Part shown: positions 49,434 through 58,298 of the stretch, piece after piece
Position numbering within the stretch: position 1 is the first letter of the stretch
How the letters are laid out: every line of letters begins with the position of its first letter
NCBI GenBank assembly: GCA_019239895.1
Contig: JAFAZH010000042.1
Coordinates: 1 to 64,000 of the forward strand
Direction: 5' to 3'
Source: Abditibacteriaceae bacterium
GTDB lineage: Bacteria; Armatimonadota; Abditibacteriia; Abditibacteriales; Abditibacteriaceae
Length of the DNA stretch: 64,000 nucleotides
Made by a program: the position numbers and the translations under genes
The notes under the pieces: generated by a model
The model's input: the letters and a program-made list of their open reading frames with translations, nothing else
The model's database searches: none
What the model was told of the DNA's origin: nothing

Positions 49434-50246
49434 TCAGGAGGAGGTGGCCTCTCCATTGTGGCCTGGGTGCCCCGTGTCAGCAGAGGCCGCAGCTATTTCC
49501 CGGCTGCGCAATATCGAAGCCGCAAAAGCCGCCGCACCAAAGCCATTGTCAATGTTCACCACGGCCACCCCATTGGCGCATGAATTGAGCATTCCCAACA
49601 GAGCCGCCAGGCCACCAAAAGCCGCCCCGTAGCCGATGCTGGTGGGCACGGCGATAACGGGCACATCCACCAAACCAGCGGCCACCGTGGGCATCGCGCC
49701 TTCCATTCCAGCCACAGCGATGAGGGCAGCGCACTGGCGCATGGTGTCACGATAGTGCAGCAAGCGGTGCAAACCGGCCACACCGACATCATAGATGCGC
49801 TCGACTTGTGCGCCCATTGCATCCAGGGTACAGGCGGCTTCTTCGGCTACGGGAATATCACTGGTGCCAGCGCACAAAACACCAACCTGCCCCTGCAAGT
49901 GCGGGGGATACAGGCCCGGCGCATAAATAATGCGACCAACTGCCCGATATTCCGCCTGGGGCAAGACTTGCTGCACGGCGGCAAAAGCGGCTTCATCTGC
50001 CCGCGTGCCCAGTAAAGTTGCACCCGCTTCCTGAATCCTGGCCGCGATAGCCGCGACCTGGGACGGGGTTTTGCCCTGGCAAAAAATAACTTCCGGGAAA
50101 CCTTGACGCAAGGCGCGATGGTGATCTACTTTGGCAAAGCCAAGGTCTTCAAAGGGCAGATCACGCAAAGCTTCAATGGCTGCATCAGGCGTTACTGCGC
50201 CCGTGCTCACGTCTTGCAAAAGCGTGCGAACTATCGCTACATCCAA
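49434..50246 (-). CDS. larB: nickel-pincer cofactor biosynthesis carboxylase LarB
   Basis: Carboxylates nicotinic acid adenine dinucleotide in the first step of nickel-pincer synthesis. The 270-aa protein has a helical N-terminal region, GFPEVIFCQGKTPSQVAAIA, and a PurE-like AIR-carboxylase domain: VGVLCAGTSDIPVAEEAACT, ERIYDVGVAGLHRLL, VAGMEGAMPTVAAGLVDVPV and VPTSIGYGAAFGGLAALLGM. It is the first gene of larB-larC. LarE (sulfur insertion) and the LarA-type enzyme are not in the window. Confidence 0.93.
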   Translation of the reverse strand: MDVAIVRTLLQDVSTGAVTPDAAIEALRDLPFEDLGFAKVDHHRALRQGFPEVIFCQGKTPSQVAAIAARIQEAGATLLGTRADEAAFAAVQQVLPQAEYRAVGRIIYAPGLYPPHLQGQVGVLCAGTSDIPVAEEAACTLDAMGAQVERIYDVGVAGLHRLLHYRDTMRQCAALIAVAGMEGAMPTVAAGLVDVPVIAVPTSIGYGAAFGGLAALLGMLNSCANGVAVVNIDNGFGAAAFAASILRSREIAAASADTGHPGHNGEATSS

Positions 50247-50360
50247 CTCTGTGTCCTCCTACGCTGGTGGTGCGTCATTGACTGATAATGCATTTCTTAC
50301 GCCCTTTGCATTTTAGCAAAATATGATTATCAAAGAACTGTCAGACCCTCTTAAATAATA

Positions 50361-50399
50361 GGAAAGGGCACAGAAGCTGAATAAGCTCTGGCCCTTTCC
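50361..50399 (-). terminator. intrinsic terminator of the efflux operon
   Basis: Stem GGAAAGGGC(A)CAGAAGC (50361-50377) with GCTCTGGCCCTTTCC (50385-50399) and a loop of about 7 nt. Read on the minus strand it is followed by TATTATTTAAG. It lies 18 nt after the stop of the last operon gene. Confidence 0.7.
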
Positions 50400-50416
50400 A
50401 TAATCTCGATATTTAC

Positions 50417-52462
50417 CTAAGCTGCACTGGCGACCTTGACTTTCTCGCCATCTTCCAGTGGCTCATTGCCCATGATGACGCGCTCGCCTTTGACGATGTT
50501 ACCCATCACCTGAGTGCGCCCGTTCGCCGCAATGCCAACACGGACGTTGCGCCGCTGCACGCGGGCCTCATTGCCAGTGCCAGAGGCGATTAAGACTGCT
50601 GACTGGCCATTGATTTCCTGTATGGCATCCGATGGCACCACGAGCGCATTATAGACTGTTTGCGTGACGAGGGTGCCCCGTGCGAAAGCTCCCGGCGTTA
50701 GCTGGCTGGGGGCATTGGGTACTGTGATGCGGACGCGGAATTGGCGCGAACGAGGGTCGGCGTTGGGGATAATATCAGAGACAAAGCCGCGCAACGCCTG
50801 AGCCGAAACGGAGGGCACGATAAGACTGGCCTGTTGCCCGGTGCGGATGCGATTTACATTGTTTTCTGATACCAGAGCCTCGAAATACACGCGGTCGAGC
50901 GACACGATGTTCAGCATGGTTGAACCAGGGGAAACGGCAGAGCCGACATCCGCTAATTTGGTGTTAACCACACCATTAACTGGGGAATAAATCCTCGCAT
51001 AACTCAGGTTTACCTGAGCCTGTTGCACGCCTGCTCTGGCCGACTGCACGGCGGCGGCGGCGGCTTGAATATCCGACTGCGCAATAGGTATCTGTGACCT
51101 GTTGGCCTGTGCCTGCACTAGCCCGGCCCGCGCCTGATCTACGGCTTGTTTGGCCGCCACGGTTTCCTGGCGCGTGATAGGAATCTGGGCCAGATTCGAT
51201 TGCGCAGTTTGCAGCCCGGATTGCGCTGTGGCCAGAGCTGCTAGTGCGGCAGATACGTCAGCTTGCGCGTTTTGTTCGCGGGCACGGCCCGCTACCGCCT
51301 GGGCACGCAGGTTTTCGGCTTGCTGCACATTGGTCTGGGCTTGAATTACACCTTGTTGGGCGCGGTTGACGGCTTCTTCGGCCTGACGAATCTGCTCGTT
51401 GGTGTTGCCTTCGCGCACTAAGGACAAGTTCTGTTGCGCGGATTGAAGCTGCGCCTGGTTGACATCGTAACGGGTTTGAGCGGCATCCACTGCCGACTGC
51501 GCCGCTGCGCCACCCGCCACTAAAATCTTCTGGCGATTTAATTCGGTTTCGGCATCCTTGAGGTTGGCCTGCGCTAAATTAACCGCTGCCTGCGCCTGCG
51601 CGATTTGCTGCTCGCGTGCGCCGCGCCGGATGTCGGCCAGGGCTGCCTGAGATGAAGCAACCTGCGATTGTGCGGAGGTAACGCCACTTTGGGCGGCTTC
51701 TACGCCAGTAGCGGTACGCTTGATTTCTTCTTCGACCTGCACTTGTGTTTGTGTTGCGGTTTCACGCGCCTGCTTGAGCCTCGCCTGCGCCGTCTTGACC
51801 GTATCGCGGGCGGTATTGACCTGCTGTTGCGCTGCGACGATGCGCGGGTTTTCATTTAAGAGCGCCTGGCGATAACGGGCCTGTGCGGTTTGCAATGCAG
51901 TCCGAGCTTGCTCGATGGTGGTGCCGACCTGCTGCACGCGCGCGGGCAAGCCCACAACGGTCTGATTATAGCGAACCTGTGCTGTGCGCAAAGCGGCTTG
52001 AGCGGCGGCAACCTGAGCGCGCAGGTCGGCATCATCCAACTGCACGACTAATTCGCCCATGCGTACCCGGCTACCTTCCTGCACATATAACTGCGCGATG
52101 CGTCCGACAATCTTAGAACTGAGATTAATATTCTGATTCGTCTTAAGGGAGCCAGTGATGTCGAGACTCTGCGCGAGATTGCCCACCGCCACGGGCATCA
52201 CTTTTACCGTGGTAATTTGCGGTGCCTGGGCGGCGGTATTGCCCGCTACGGGCGCGGTGGACGCCCCTTTATTCCGTGACCGCAAGAACAACCCGCCAAT
52301 CAGCAGGGCCGCAATAATGGCAATGGGCAACCAGCGCGGCGTTTTGCCGGGTGGGGGAGCCGGAGCCGGGCCGGGCCTTTCGACTCTAGGCACCGTCTCA
52401 CGGGGCACGGTCGTCTGCTCCTCCGTTGACTGTTGATAATTCGATACCTTCATTAAGGCCAC
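50417..52462 (-). CDS. RND-type periplasmic adaptor (AcrA/MdtA-like) with elongated alpha-hairpin
   Basis: A 681-aa membrane fusion protein. A Pro-rich cytoplasmic start precedes one membrane helix (about 43-60). The first lipoyl half follows (NINLSSKIVGRIAQLYVQEG), then a coiled-coil hairpin of roughly 340 residues dominated by Ala/Gln heptads. The second lipoyl half is VNLSYARIYSPVNGVVNTKL. Beta-barrel and membrane-proximal domains (ADPRSRQFRVRITVPNAP, ALVVPSDAIQEINGQ) end the protein. AcrA-like adaptors are usually near 400 aa, so the hairpin is several times longer. It is the last gene of the operon, 86 nt after the pump gene. Confidence 0.9.
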   Translation of the reverse strand: MALMKVSNYQQSTEEQTTVPRETVPRVERPGPAPAPPPGKTPRWLPIAIIAALLIGGLFLRSRNKGASTAPVAGNTAAQAPQITTVKVMPVAVGNLAQSLDITGSLKTNQNINLSSKIVGRIAQLYVQEGSRVRMGELVVQLDDADLRAQVAAAQAALRTAQVRYNQTVVGLPARVQQVGTTIEQARTALQTAQARYRQALLNENPRIVAAQQQVNTARDTVKTAQARLKQARETATQTQVQVEEEIKRTATGVEAAQSGVTSAQSQVASSQAALADIRRGAREQQIAQAQAAVNLAQANLKDAETELNRQKILVAGGAAAQSAVDAAQTRYDVNQAQLQSAQQNLSLVREGNTNEQIRQAEEAVNRAQQGVIQAQTNVQQAENLRAQAVAGRAREQNAQADVSAALAALATAQSGLQTAQSNLAQIPITRQETVAAKQAVDQARAGLVQAQANRSQIPIAQSDIQAAAAAVQSARAGVQQAQVNLSYARIYSPVNGVVNTKLADVGSAVSPGSTMLNIVSLDRVYFEALVSENNVNRIRTGQQASLIVPSVSAQALRGFVSDIIPNADPRSRQFRVRITVPNAPSQLTPGAFARGTLVTQTVYNALVVPSDAIQEINGQSAVLIASGTGNEARVQRRNVRVGIAANGRTQVMGNIVKGERVIMGNEPLEDGEKVKVASAA

Positions 52463-52548
52463 CTTACCTTTAAACTTATTTCATTTGGGGACGATCTCAG
52501 CCGCTCGGAAAAAGGTAGCTTAAATCGTCCCATGAATTTATACCCTTG

Positions 52549-55500
52549 TTAATGATCAACGCGACTGGCCACTCGCACTACATTCGGATCAAATGTGCCC
52601 TGCCCATCGGTATGAGTTGGATAATCGCCACTCTGGACGCCTCCATCGGTGCCACCGAAAACGCGCCGCCGAGCGGAAGCGAAAATATTGGTCAAGTCAT
52701 CAAAGAGCGAGTAAGCCACCGGAGTTGCTAATAATGTCAACAGTAGTGATAGTGTCTGGCCGCCAAAGATAACGCTGCCAATAGCGCGGTTCGTTGCGGT
52801 GCCGGTGCCTCGGCTGAGCACCAGGGGCAACATGCCAGCGACGAAGGCCGCGGTGGTCATCAGAATAGGCCGAAAGCGGTCTCGATTGGCCTGAATAATA
52901 GCGTCGTAACGGTTCATGCCTTCAGCGCGTAAGTTATTGGTGTGGTCAATCTGCAAAATTGCATTCTTCTTAACCACACCGAATAAGACCAATACACCAA
53001 GAGCCGAGAAGATATTCAATGATTGGCCGAATATCAGCAGCGAGAACATCGCAAACGGAACGGTAAGCGGCAAGGATAACAGAATCGTAATCGGGTGCAA
53101 CCAGCTTTCAAACTGGGCGGCGAGGATCAAATACATGAACACCAGGGAGAGCATGACAGCCGTTAAGAAGGCTACGGCGGCGCGTCCTTGCTCTTTGGAG
53201 CGCCCGGCTGCGCTGCCGCGATAGTCGGGGCCGAGATTCAAGCTCTGGATGTTTTGCGCCATAGCGGAAGTAATCGCCGCCTCGGACGCTCCTGGTAATG
53301 TATTGGAATACAGTGTCACCGAACGCTGGCGGTTTAAGTGGTTAATGACTGCCGGGCCAGTGGAAGACACAAAGTGGGCGATTTGATCGAGCGGCACTGA
53401 ACTGGGGCCACTGGTAGAGCCACCGCCGCCCGTGCCACCGGAACTGTCACCGGCTCCGCCGCCGCCACTATTAGCGGGCACGGTGAGGAGGCTAAGCTGC
53501 TCAGGGCTACTGCGGAATTGCTGCTCGGCCCGCACATGGACTTCATACTCTTCCCCATTCTGCTCAAAATCAGTCACCTGCGTATCGCCGCCCACCAGAT
53601 AGTTCAGGGCGTTGGCCACGTCGGTTACTTGCACGCCCAGTTGCGATGCGAGCGGACGATCTATTTGCACGCTCAATTCGGGCTTACCCGGAATCAGGTT
53701 AGTGTCCGCGTCCACCACACCGGGGATTTTCTTCATCGCCGCTAAAGCTTTTTGTGAGGCGTTAATTAGGGTATTGAGGTCAGGGCCAGAAACGACATAC
53801 TGAATCGCCGCCGATTGAGCGCCACCGCCACCAATAGCCGAAATCGGCCCCACAATGGTGCGCAAATGTTCCGACGCGAATTGCGGTATGATTTCTTTAC
53901 GCACTTTCAGGATCATCTGTTGTTGGCTGAGATCCGTCTTGCGCTTATCCAAGGGCAGCATTCGCACATAGAGGGAAGCATTATTAAGCGTTTGCTGTGG
54001 GTCGCCACCAATACTCAGCGTGACGTAATCTATGTCGGGCAGTTTGCGCACAGCCGATACGATGCGCCGTCCAATGTCGCGGGTTGCCTGCAAACTGGTG
54101 CCCTCTGGGGCACGCGCTGTGATCTGGAACTGGGATTCATCGTCGTCGGGCAAGAAGTTCTTCGGGATTTGCTTGACGATTGGCCCGGTTAGATACAGGA
54201 AGAAGACGCACGCGAGAACAATGGCCCAGCGATGCGCCAGGCTCCACTTCAACATTGCCGTATAAACGCGGTCGAGGATAGCGAAAAAGCCGCGTTCCTT
54301 GGAAGTGGCATGGTGCCCAGAAGAGGTCGGCTGCGGGGCATGTCTCCCATTGGTAGCGACCCCATCGGTATTGTGATTATGACCCAACTCGCCACCAGCA
54401 GGAGGTTCACCAACCGGTGCGGCAGGGCTTTTCAGCATTCGTGCCCCCAGCATGGGAGTCAGGGTGAACGAAACCAACAGGGAGACCAGAATAGCGAATG
54501 ACATCGTCAGGCCAAACGAGTTCATAAAGCGGCCCACGATGCCAGTCATAAAGGCCACTGGTAAGAATACTGCAACCAGAGATAACGCTGTCGCTAACAC
54601 TGCCAGGCCGATTTCCCGGGTGCCTTCAATGGCCGCCTGATAAGGCGTGCGTCCTTTTTCTTCGATATAGCGGTAGATGTTTTCGATGACCACGATAGCA
54701 TCGTCAATCACGATACCTACCGCGAGGGTCAGAGCTAAGAGGGTAATCAGGTTGAGCGTAAAGCCCATGTAATAGACGAGGCCGAAGGTGGAGATAATCG
54801 AAGTGGGAATTGCAATGGCTGAAATCAAAGTCGAGCGCCAGTTCCACAAGAAGATTAAGACCACTGCCGAAGCCAGGATGGAGCCTAACATCAAGTGCTC
54901 CTTCACGGTATCTACGGCGGCTTTAATATAGTCGGACTGATCCTGGACGATCTTGAGGTGGTAGGCTTGTGGCATCGTTTGCTCGATGCCTTTGAGCCGC
55001 TCCTTAATGCCGCTAATAACGTCGAGGGCATTGGTGCCGCTCTGCTTGCGGATGCTTAACAAAACGGTCGGTTGCCCGTTCAACTCCGCCGCGCTTAACT
55101 CCTGGGCTGTGGAGTCTTCCACTCGCGCCACATCAGAAAGCAAGACCTGACCACCGTCGGAAGAGCGCAGGATAATGTTGTTAAAGTCGGCGACATTCTG
55201 TAAGCGGCCTCGCGTGCGCAATGTGAAGTTGCGAGGCCCAGTTTCAACACGGCCACCGGGAATCTCCACGTTCTGAGCTTGCAGGGCACGGGTTACATCG
55301 CTCACCGTCAGGTCATAGGAACGCAGCTTATAGGCATCTAACCAGACATTAACCTGACGGGCGCGGCCACCGGTAATAGTGACATCGCCCACGCCATTGG
55401 TACTTTCAATCTGGCGGCGCAATCTTTTATCCGCATACTCTGTCAGTTCTCGGATGGGACGCTGCCCGGACAATGCCAGACCTAAAACGGGCGAAGCGTC

Positions 55501-55908
55501 GGGGTCAATTTTCTGCACCGTGGGCGGACGCACGTTTTTGGGCCAGGTGGGGTCGGAGGTAACGAGGTTCACCTTATCCCGCACTTCCTGCGCCGCCACA
55601 TCCACGTTCTTCTCCAGGACGAAGGTGACATTAACCTGTGCCACGCCTTCACTGGAAGTCGAGCTTAATTCGTCAATACCACTGATGGTGTTGACCGACT
55701 CTTCGATTTTATTCGTAAGCGTGGTTTCTACTTCTTCGGGCGCGGTGCCCGGAGACGAGACTGTGACGATGATAGTTGGAAAGTCCACTTTGGGAAAGCG
55801 GTCTACCCCCAGTTTCGTATAGCTAGTCCAGCCCACCACCACCAGGATTAAAACTAGCACCGAAGCGAAAACGGGCCGCCGCACGCATAATTCAGCAAGT
55901 TTTTGCAT
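52549..55908 (-). CDS. RND efflux pump, AcrB/MdtB-like
   Basis: A 1119-aa proton-driven inner-membrane transporter of the hydrophobe/amphiphile efflux family. Landmarks: CVRRPVFASVLVLILVVVGW at the N-terminus, FPTIIVTVSSPGTAPEEVET, TM4 VGIVIDDAIVVIENIYRYIE with the two proton-relay Asp, and EIGLAVLATALSLVAVFLPV. The C-terminal core includes QFESWLHPITILLSLPLTVP and GVVKKNAILQIDHTNNLRAE. A hydrophilic His/Asn/Gly-rich insert (about residues 500-550, ELGHNHNTDGVATNGRHAPQ) and a Gly-rich periplasmic loop (GGGGAGDSSGGTGGGGS) are extra to the family. It lies between two adaptor genes in the marR operon. Confidence 0.95.
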   Translation of the reverse strand: MQKLAELCVRRPVFASVLVLILVVVGWTSYTKLGVDRFPKVDFPTIIVTVSSPGTAPEEVETTLTNKIEESVNTISGIDELSSTSSEGVAQVNVTFVLEKNVDVAAQEVRDKVNLVTSDPTWPKNVRPPTVQKIDPDASPVLGLALSGQRPIRELTEYADKRLRRQIESTNGVGDVTITGGRARQVNVWLDAYKLRSYDLTVSDVTRALQAQNVEIPGGRVETGPRNFTLRTRGRLQNVADFNNIILRSSDGGQVLLSDVARVEDSTAQELSAAELNGQPTVLLSIRKQSGTNALDVISGIKERLKGIEQTMPQAYHLKIVQDQSDYIKAAVDTVKEHLMLGSILASAVVLIFLWNWRSTLISAIAIPTSIISTFGLVYYMGFTLNLITLLALTLAVGIVIDDAIVVIENIYRYIEEKGRTPYQAAIEGTREIGLAVLATALSLVAVFLPVAFMTGIVGRFMNSFGLTMSFAILVSLLVSFTLTPMLGARMLKSPAAPVGEPPAGGELGHNHNTDGVATNGRHAPQPTSSGHHATSKERGFFAILDRVYTAMLKWSLAHRWAIVLACVFFLYLTGPIVKQIPKNFLPDDDESQFQITARAPEGTSLQATRDIGRRIVSAVRKLPDIDYVTLSIGGDPQQTLNNASLYVRMLPLDKRKTDLSQQQMILKVRKEIIPQFASEHLRTIVGPISAIGGGGAQSAAIQYVVSGPDLNTLINASQKALAAMKKIPGVVDADTNLIPGKPELSVQIDRPLASQLGVQVTDVANALNYLVGGDTQVTDFEQNGEEYEVHVRAEQQFRSSPEQLSLLTVPANSGGGGAGDSSGGTGGGGSTSGPSSVPLDQIAHFVSSTGPAVINHLNRQRSVTLYSNTLPGASEAAITSAMAQNIQSLNLGPDYRGSAAGRSKEQGRAAVAFLTAVMLSLVFMYLILAAQFESWLHPITILLSLPLTVPFAMFSLLIFGQSLNIFSALGVLVLFGVVKKNAILQIDHTNNLRAEGMNRYDAIIQANRDRFRPILMTTAAFVAGMLPLVLSRGTGTATNRAIGSVIFGGQTLSLLLTLLATPVAYSLFDDLTNIFASARRRVFGGTDGGVQSGDYPTHTDGQGTFDPNVVRVASRVDH

Positions 55909-56032
55909 TAATTAACCTCTTCTGAAACACATCCGCATAAATGTAACGATGGCCTGAGCCGAGTTAGTAAAATAGGCCCCTCCCCGTGGGGGAGTGAAGG
56001 GGAGGGGCAGTTAATTGTAAAAGTTACGCCTT

Positions 56033-58189
56033 CTATTGGTGCAGCGTAATAGTGGCTACCACGGAGAGGCCGCCCCGCAGGTGTTCCATATACGGCTGGT
56101 CGCGGTCAAAAAGAATTTTTACGGGCACGCGTTGCACGACTTTCGTAAAGTTGCCGCTGGCATTTTCGGGTGGCAGCAAGGAGAAAGTGGCACCCGTGGC
56201 CGCCGCAATCGAATCCACATGCCCGGTAAAAGTGTGGCCGGGAAACGCATCTACTTCAATTTCAGCTTTTTCCCCGCGTTCGACACCTTTCATCTGCGTT
56301 TCCTTAAAGTTAGCCACCACCCACACATCGTTATTAGGAACGATATTCATGAGTGGTTGGCCGATAGCGACTTGCTGCCCTATTTCAATCGTTTTCTTGC
56401 TGATCTGGCCGCTCATGGGAGCCACAATACGAGTATCGGCCAGATTGATTTCTGCCGTGCGCAAAGCCGCCAACGCTTGCTGAATCTTCGCGGCAGCAGT
56501 GCGCTCATTGGCTGTGCTGACGGCGACCTGTCCAGGTACTGTGCGCGCTTGTTGCAACTGGCCTAATGCCTGCGTGCGTTTGCCGAGGGCTGTCTGCACA
56601 CCTTGCTGCGAAGCGAGGACAGTGGCGCGATTCTGGCCTACCGTGGCCTGCGCCTGGCGCACGCCTTGTTGGGCCGCTACCTTGGCCGCCTGATTTTGTC
56701 CCACGACCGCCGCCGCTTCACGCACCGCATCCTCAGATGCTGAGCGTTGCGCTCGATTCTGATTCACCATAGCATCGGCTTCACGCACCGCATCGAGTGC
56801 CGCCAGGCGTTGCGCTTGGGCCTGGCGCACGGCGGCATCGGCCTGGCCAATCGAACTTTGCGCCGCACCCGCCTGCGCCTGCGCTTGCGTAATACTGGCA
56901 TTGGCGGCACGTACCTGTTCCTGCGCGCTGGCGACATCAGCCTGGCGTGCTGTTACCGTCTCCTCAGCTTGCGTTACGCCCTGGCGTGCGGTCGAGAGTT
57001 CGGCTTGCGCAGCAGTGGCGGCGGCATTGGCCGTATCCACCTGCTGGGCGCTGACCGCTCCTCCACGATACAATTCGGCATAACGTGCCGCGTCCTGGGT
57101 GGCTCGCGTGGCCTGTGCCTCAGCGGATGTCACGCCCGCTTCAGCAGAGCGCACTCCGGCCTGGGCAGTGGCGACTTGCGCCTGGGCTGCGGTCACCGCT
57201 TGAATGGCACGGTCACGAGCAGACGTGGCGACTCCAATTCCTGCCTGCGCGGCGTTAGACGTTTGCGCTGCCGCATTACGTGCGGCGACTGCCGTGCTAA
57301 TCGCAGCGGTGGCGGCTTTAGCCGTATCTACAGCGCGGGTGCGCGCTGCCACCGCTGCCGCAATGCCAGTCTGAGCTACGTTGACGCCTTGGCCTGCGCG
57401 ACTGCGGGCGGCGAGAGCTTGCGCGATATTCGCATTAGCCTTGCTGACGTTAGCGATAGCGTTGCCCACTCCCGCTAAGGAGTTGGCGACCCCCGCGCGA
57501 GAACGCTGCACATCCGCTTGCGCTGAGCCAATGCCACTGGCAGCCTGTTGCAAGCCACCGACGGCTTGCTGGACTTGCGCATTGCCGGTGCCCTGGGTCA
57601 ACCGGGTGCTGGCCGCTGCTCCTACCGCTCCGGTGCGGGCGACGAGCAGGTTCGCTTGCGCTTGGGCAACATCAGCCCGGTAGGTGGCGTCGTCTAAGAC
57701 CGCGAGTAACTGGCCCTTTTGCACTTGCTGGTTTTCTTTCACCAGAATTTTGGCGATGTTGCCATTGACCTGCGGCGTTATCTGCACCACATCGGTCGTG
57801 AGATAAGCGTCATCAGTTGAAACATGCACTTGCGACCACTGCCAATAATGCACGCCCCAGATGCCGCCGAACACTAAGGCGATTAATAACACTCCAATTA
57901 AGAGAGTCTTAACCCACGGTGGCCGGGCACGCTTTTGTCCACTATCTGGCGCACGTCCTGGCGGGGCACTCGCATTACCAGCACTCGGCGCAGGGGCCGC
58001 TGGCGGCGTATTGGGGGACGGTGCTTCAGGCGTTGTGCCTTGTCCACCGCGGCGAGAGTCAGGTGTGCGCCCTAAGCCAGCAGCACGATTGTCAGGAGCC
58101 GGGCCATTAGCTGTCCCATTGCTATTGCCATTGGTATGTTCAACTTGTGGGGTACGACTTTCCCCATCTCTTTTATCTAACTGTGCCAT
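56033..58189 (-). CDS. EmrA-like periplasmic adaptor with very long Ala/Gln-rich coiled coil
   Basis: A 718-aa membrane fusion protein. The first 90 residues are Pro/Gly/Asn-rich and cytoplasmic. One membrane helix (WVKTLLIGVLLIALVFGGIW) and the EmrA-type lipoyl half VSTDDAYLTTDVVQITPQVN follow. The Ala/Gln/Val-rich coiled coil then spans about residues 165-595. The second half is LADTRIVAPMSGQISKKTIE, and DVWVVANFKETQMKGVERGE with FPGHTFTGHVDSIAAATGAT completes it. EmrA is about 390 aa, so the hairpin is greatly expanded, probably by repeat duplication. EmrA normally pairs with an MFS pump (EmrB), but here the neighbour is an RND pump and no MFS gene is present. Confidence 0.88.
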   Translation of the reverse strand: MAQLDKRDGESRTPQVEHTNGNSNGTANGPAPDNRAAGLGRTPDSRRGGQGTTPEAPSPNTPPAAPAPSAGNASAPPGRAPDSGQKRARPPWVKTLLIGVLLIALVFGGIWGVHYWQWSQVHVSTDDAYLTTDVVQITPQVNGNIAKILVKENQQVQKGQLLAVLDDATYRADVAQAQANLLVARTGAVGAAASTRLTQGTGNAQVQQAVGGLQQAASGIGSAQADVQRSRAGVANSLAGVGNAIANVSKANANIAQALAARSRAGQGVNVAQTGIAAAVAARTRAVDTAKAATAAISTAVAARNAAAQTSNAAQAGIGVATSARDRAIQAVTAAQAQVATAQAGVRSAEAGVTSAEAQATRATQDAARYAELYRGGAVSAQQVDTANAAATAAQAELSTARQGVTQAEETVTARQADVASAQEQVRAANASITQAQAQAGAAQSSIGQADAAVRQAQAQRLAALDAVREADAMVNQNRAQRSASEDAVREAAAVVGQNQAAKVAAQQGVRQAQATVGQNRATVLASQQGVQTALGKRTQALGQLQQARTVPGQVAVSTANERTAAAKIQQALAALRTAEINLADTRIVAPMSGQISKKTIEIGQQVAIGQPLMNIVPNNDVWVVANFKETQMKGVERGEKAEIEVDAFPGHTFTGHVDSIAAATGATFSLLPPENASGNFTKVVQRVPVKILFDRDQPYMEHLRGGLSVVATITLHQ

Positions 58190-58298
58190 TATCTTTTACT
58201 TCTTTTTAAGCCTGTATGTCAGAAGAGTCTAAAAGCGACTCTAGAGAATAATTTAAAAGTAATAATTTAAGAGTAATAACTTAAAACTAACGCTTATT

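Noticed and set aside
56747..57478. Long plus-strand reading frames opposite the EmrA-like gene
   Set aside because: They are antisense shadows of the Ala/Gln-rich coiled coil, whose biased codons keep other frames open; no ribosome site and Arg/Gly/Cys-rich nonsense composition.
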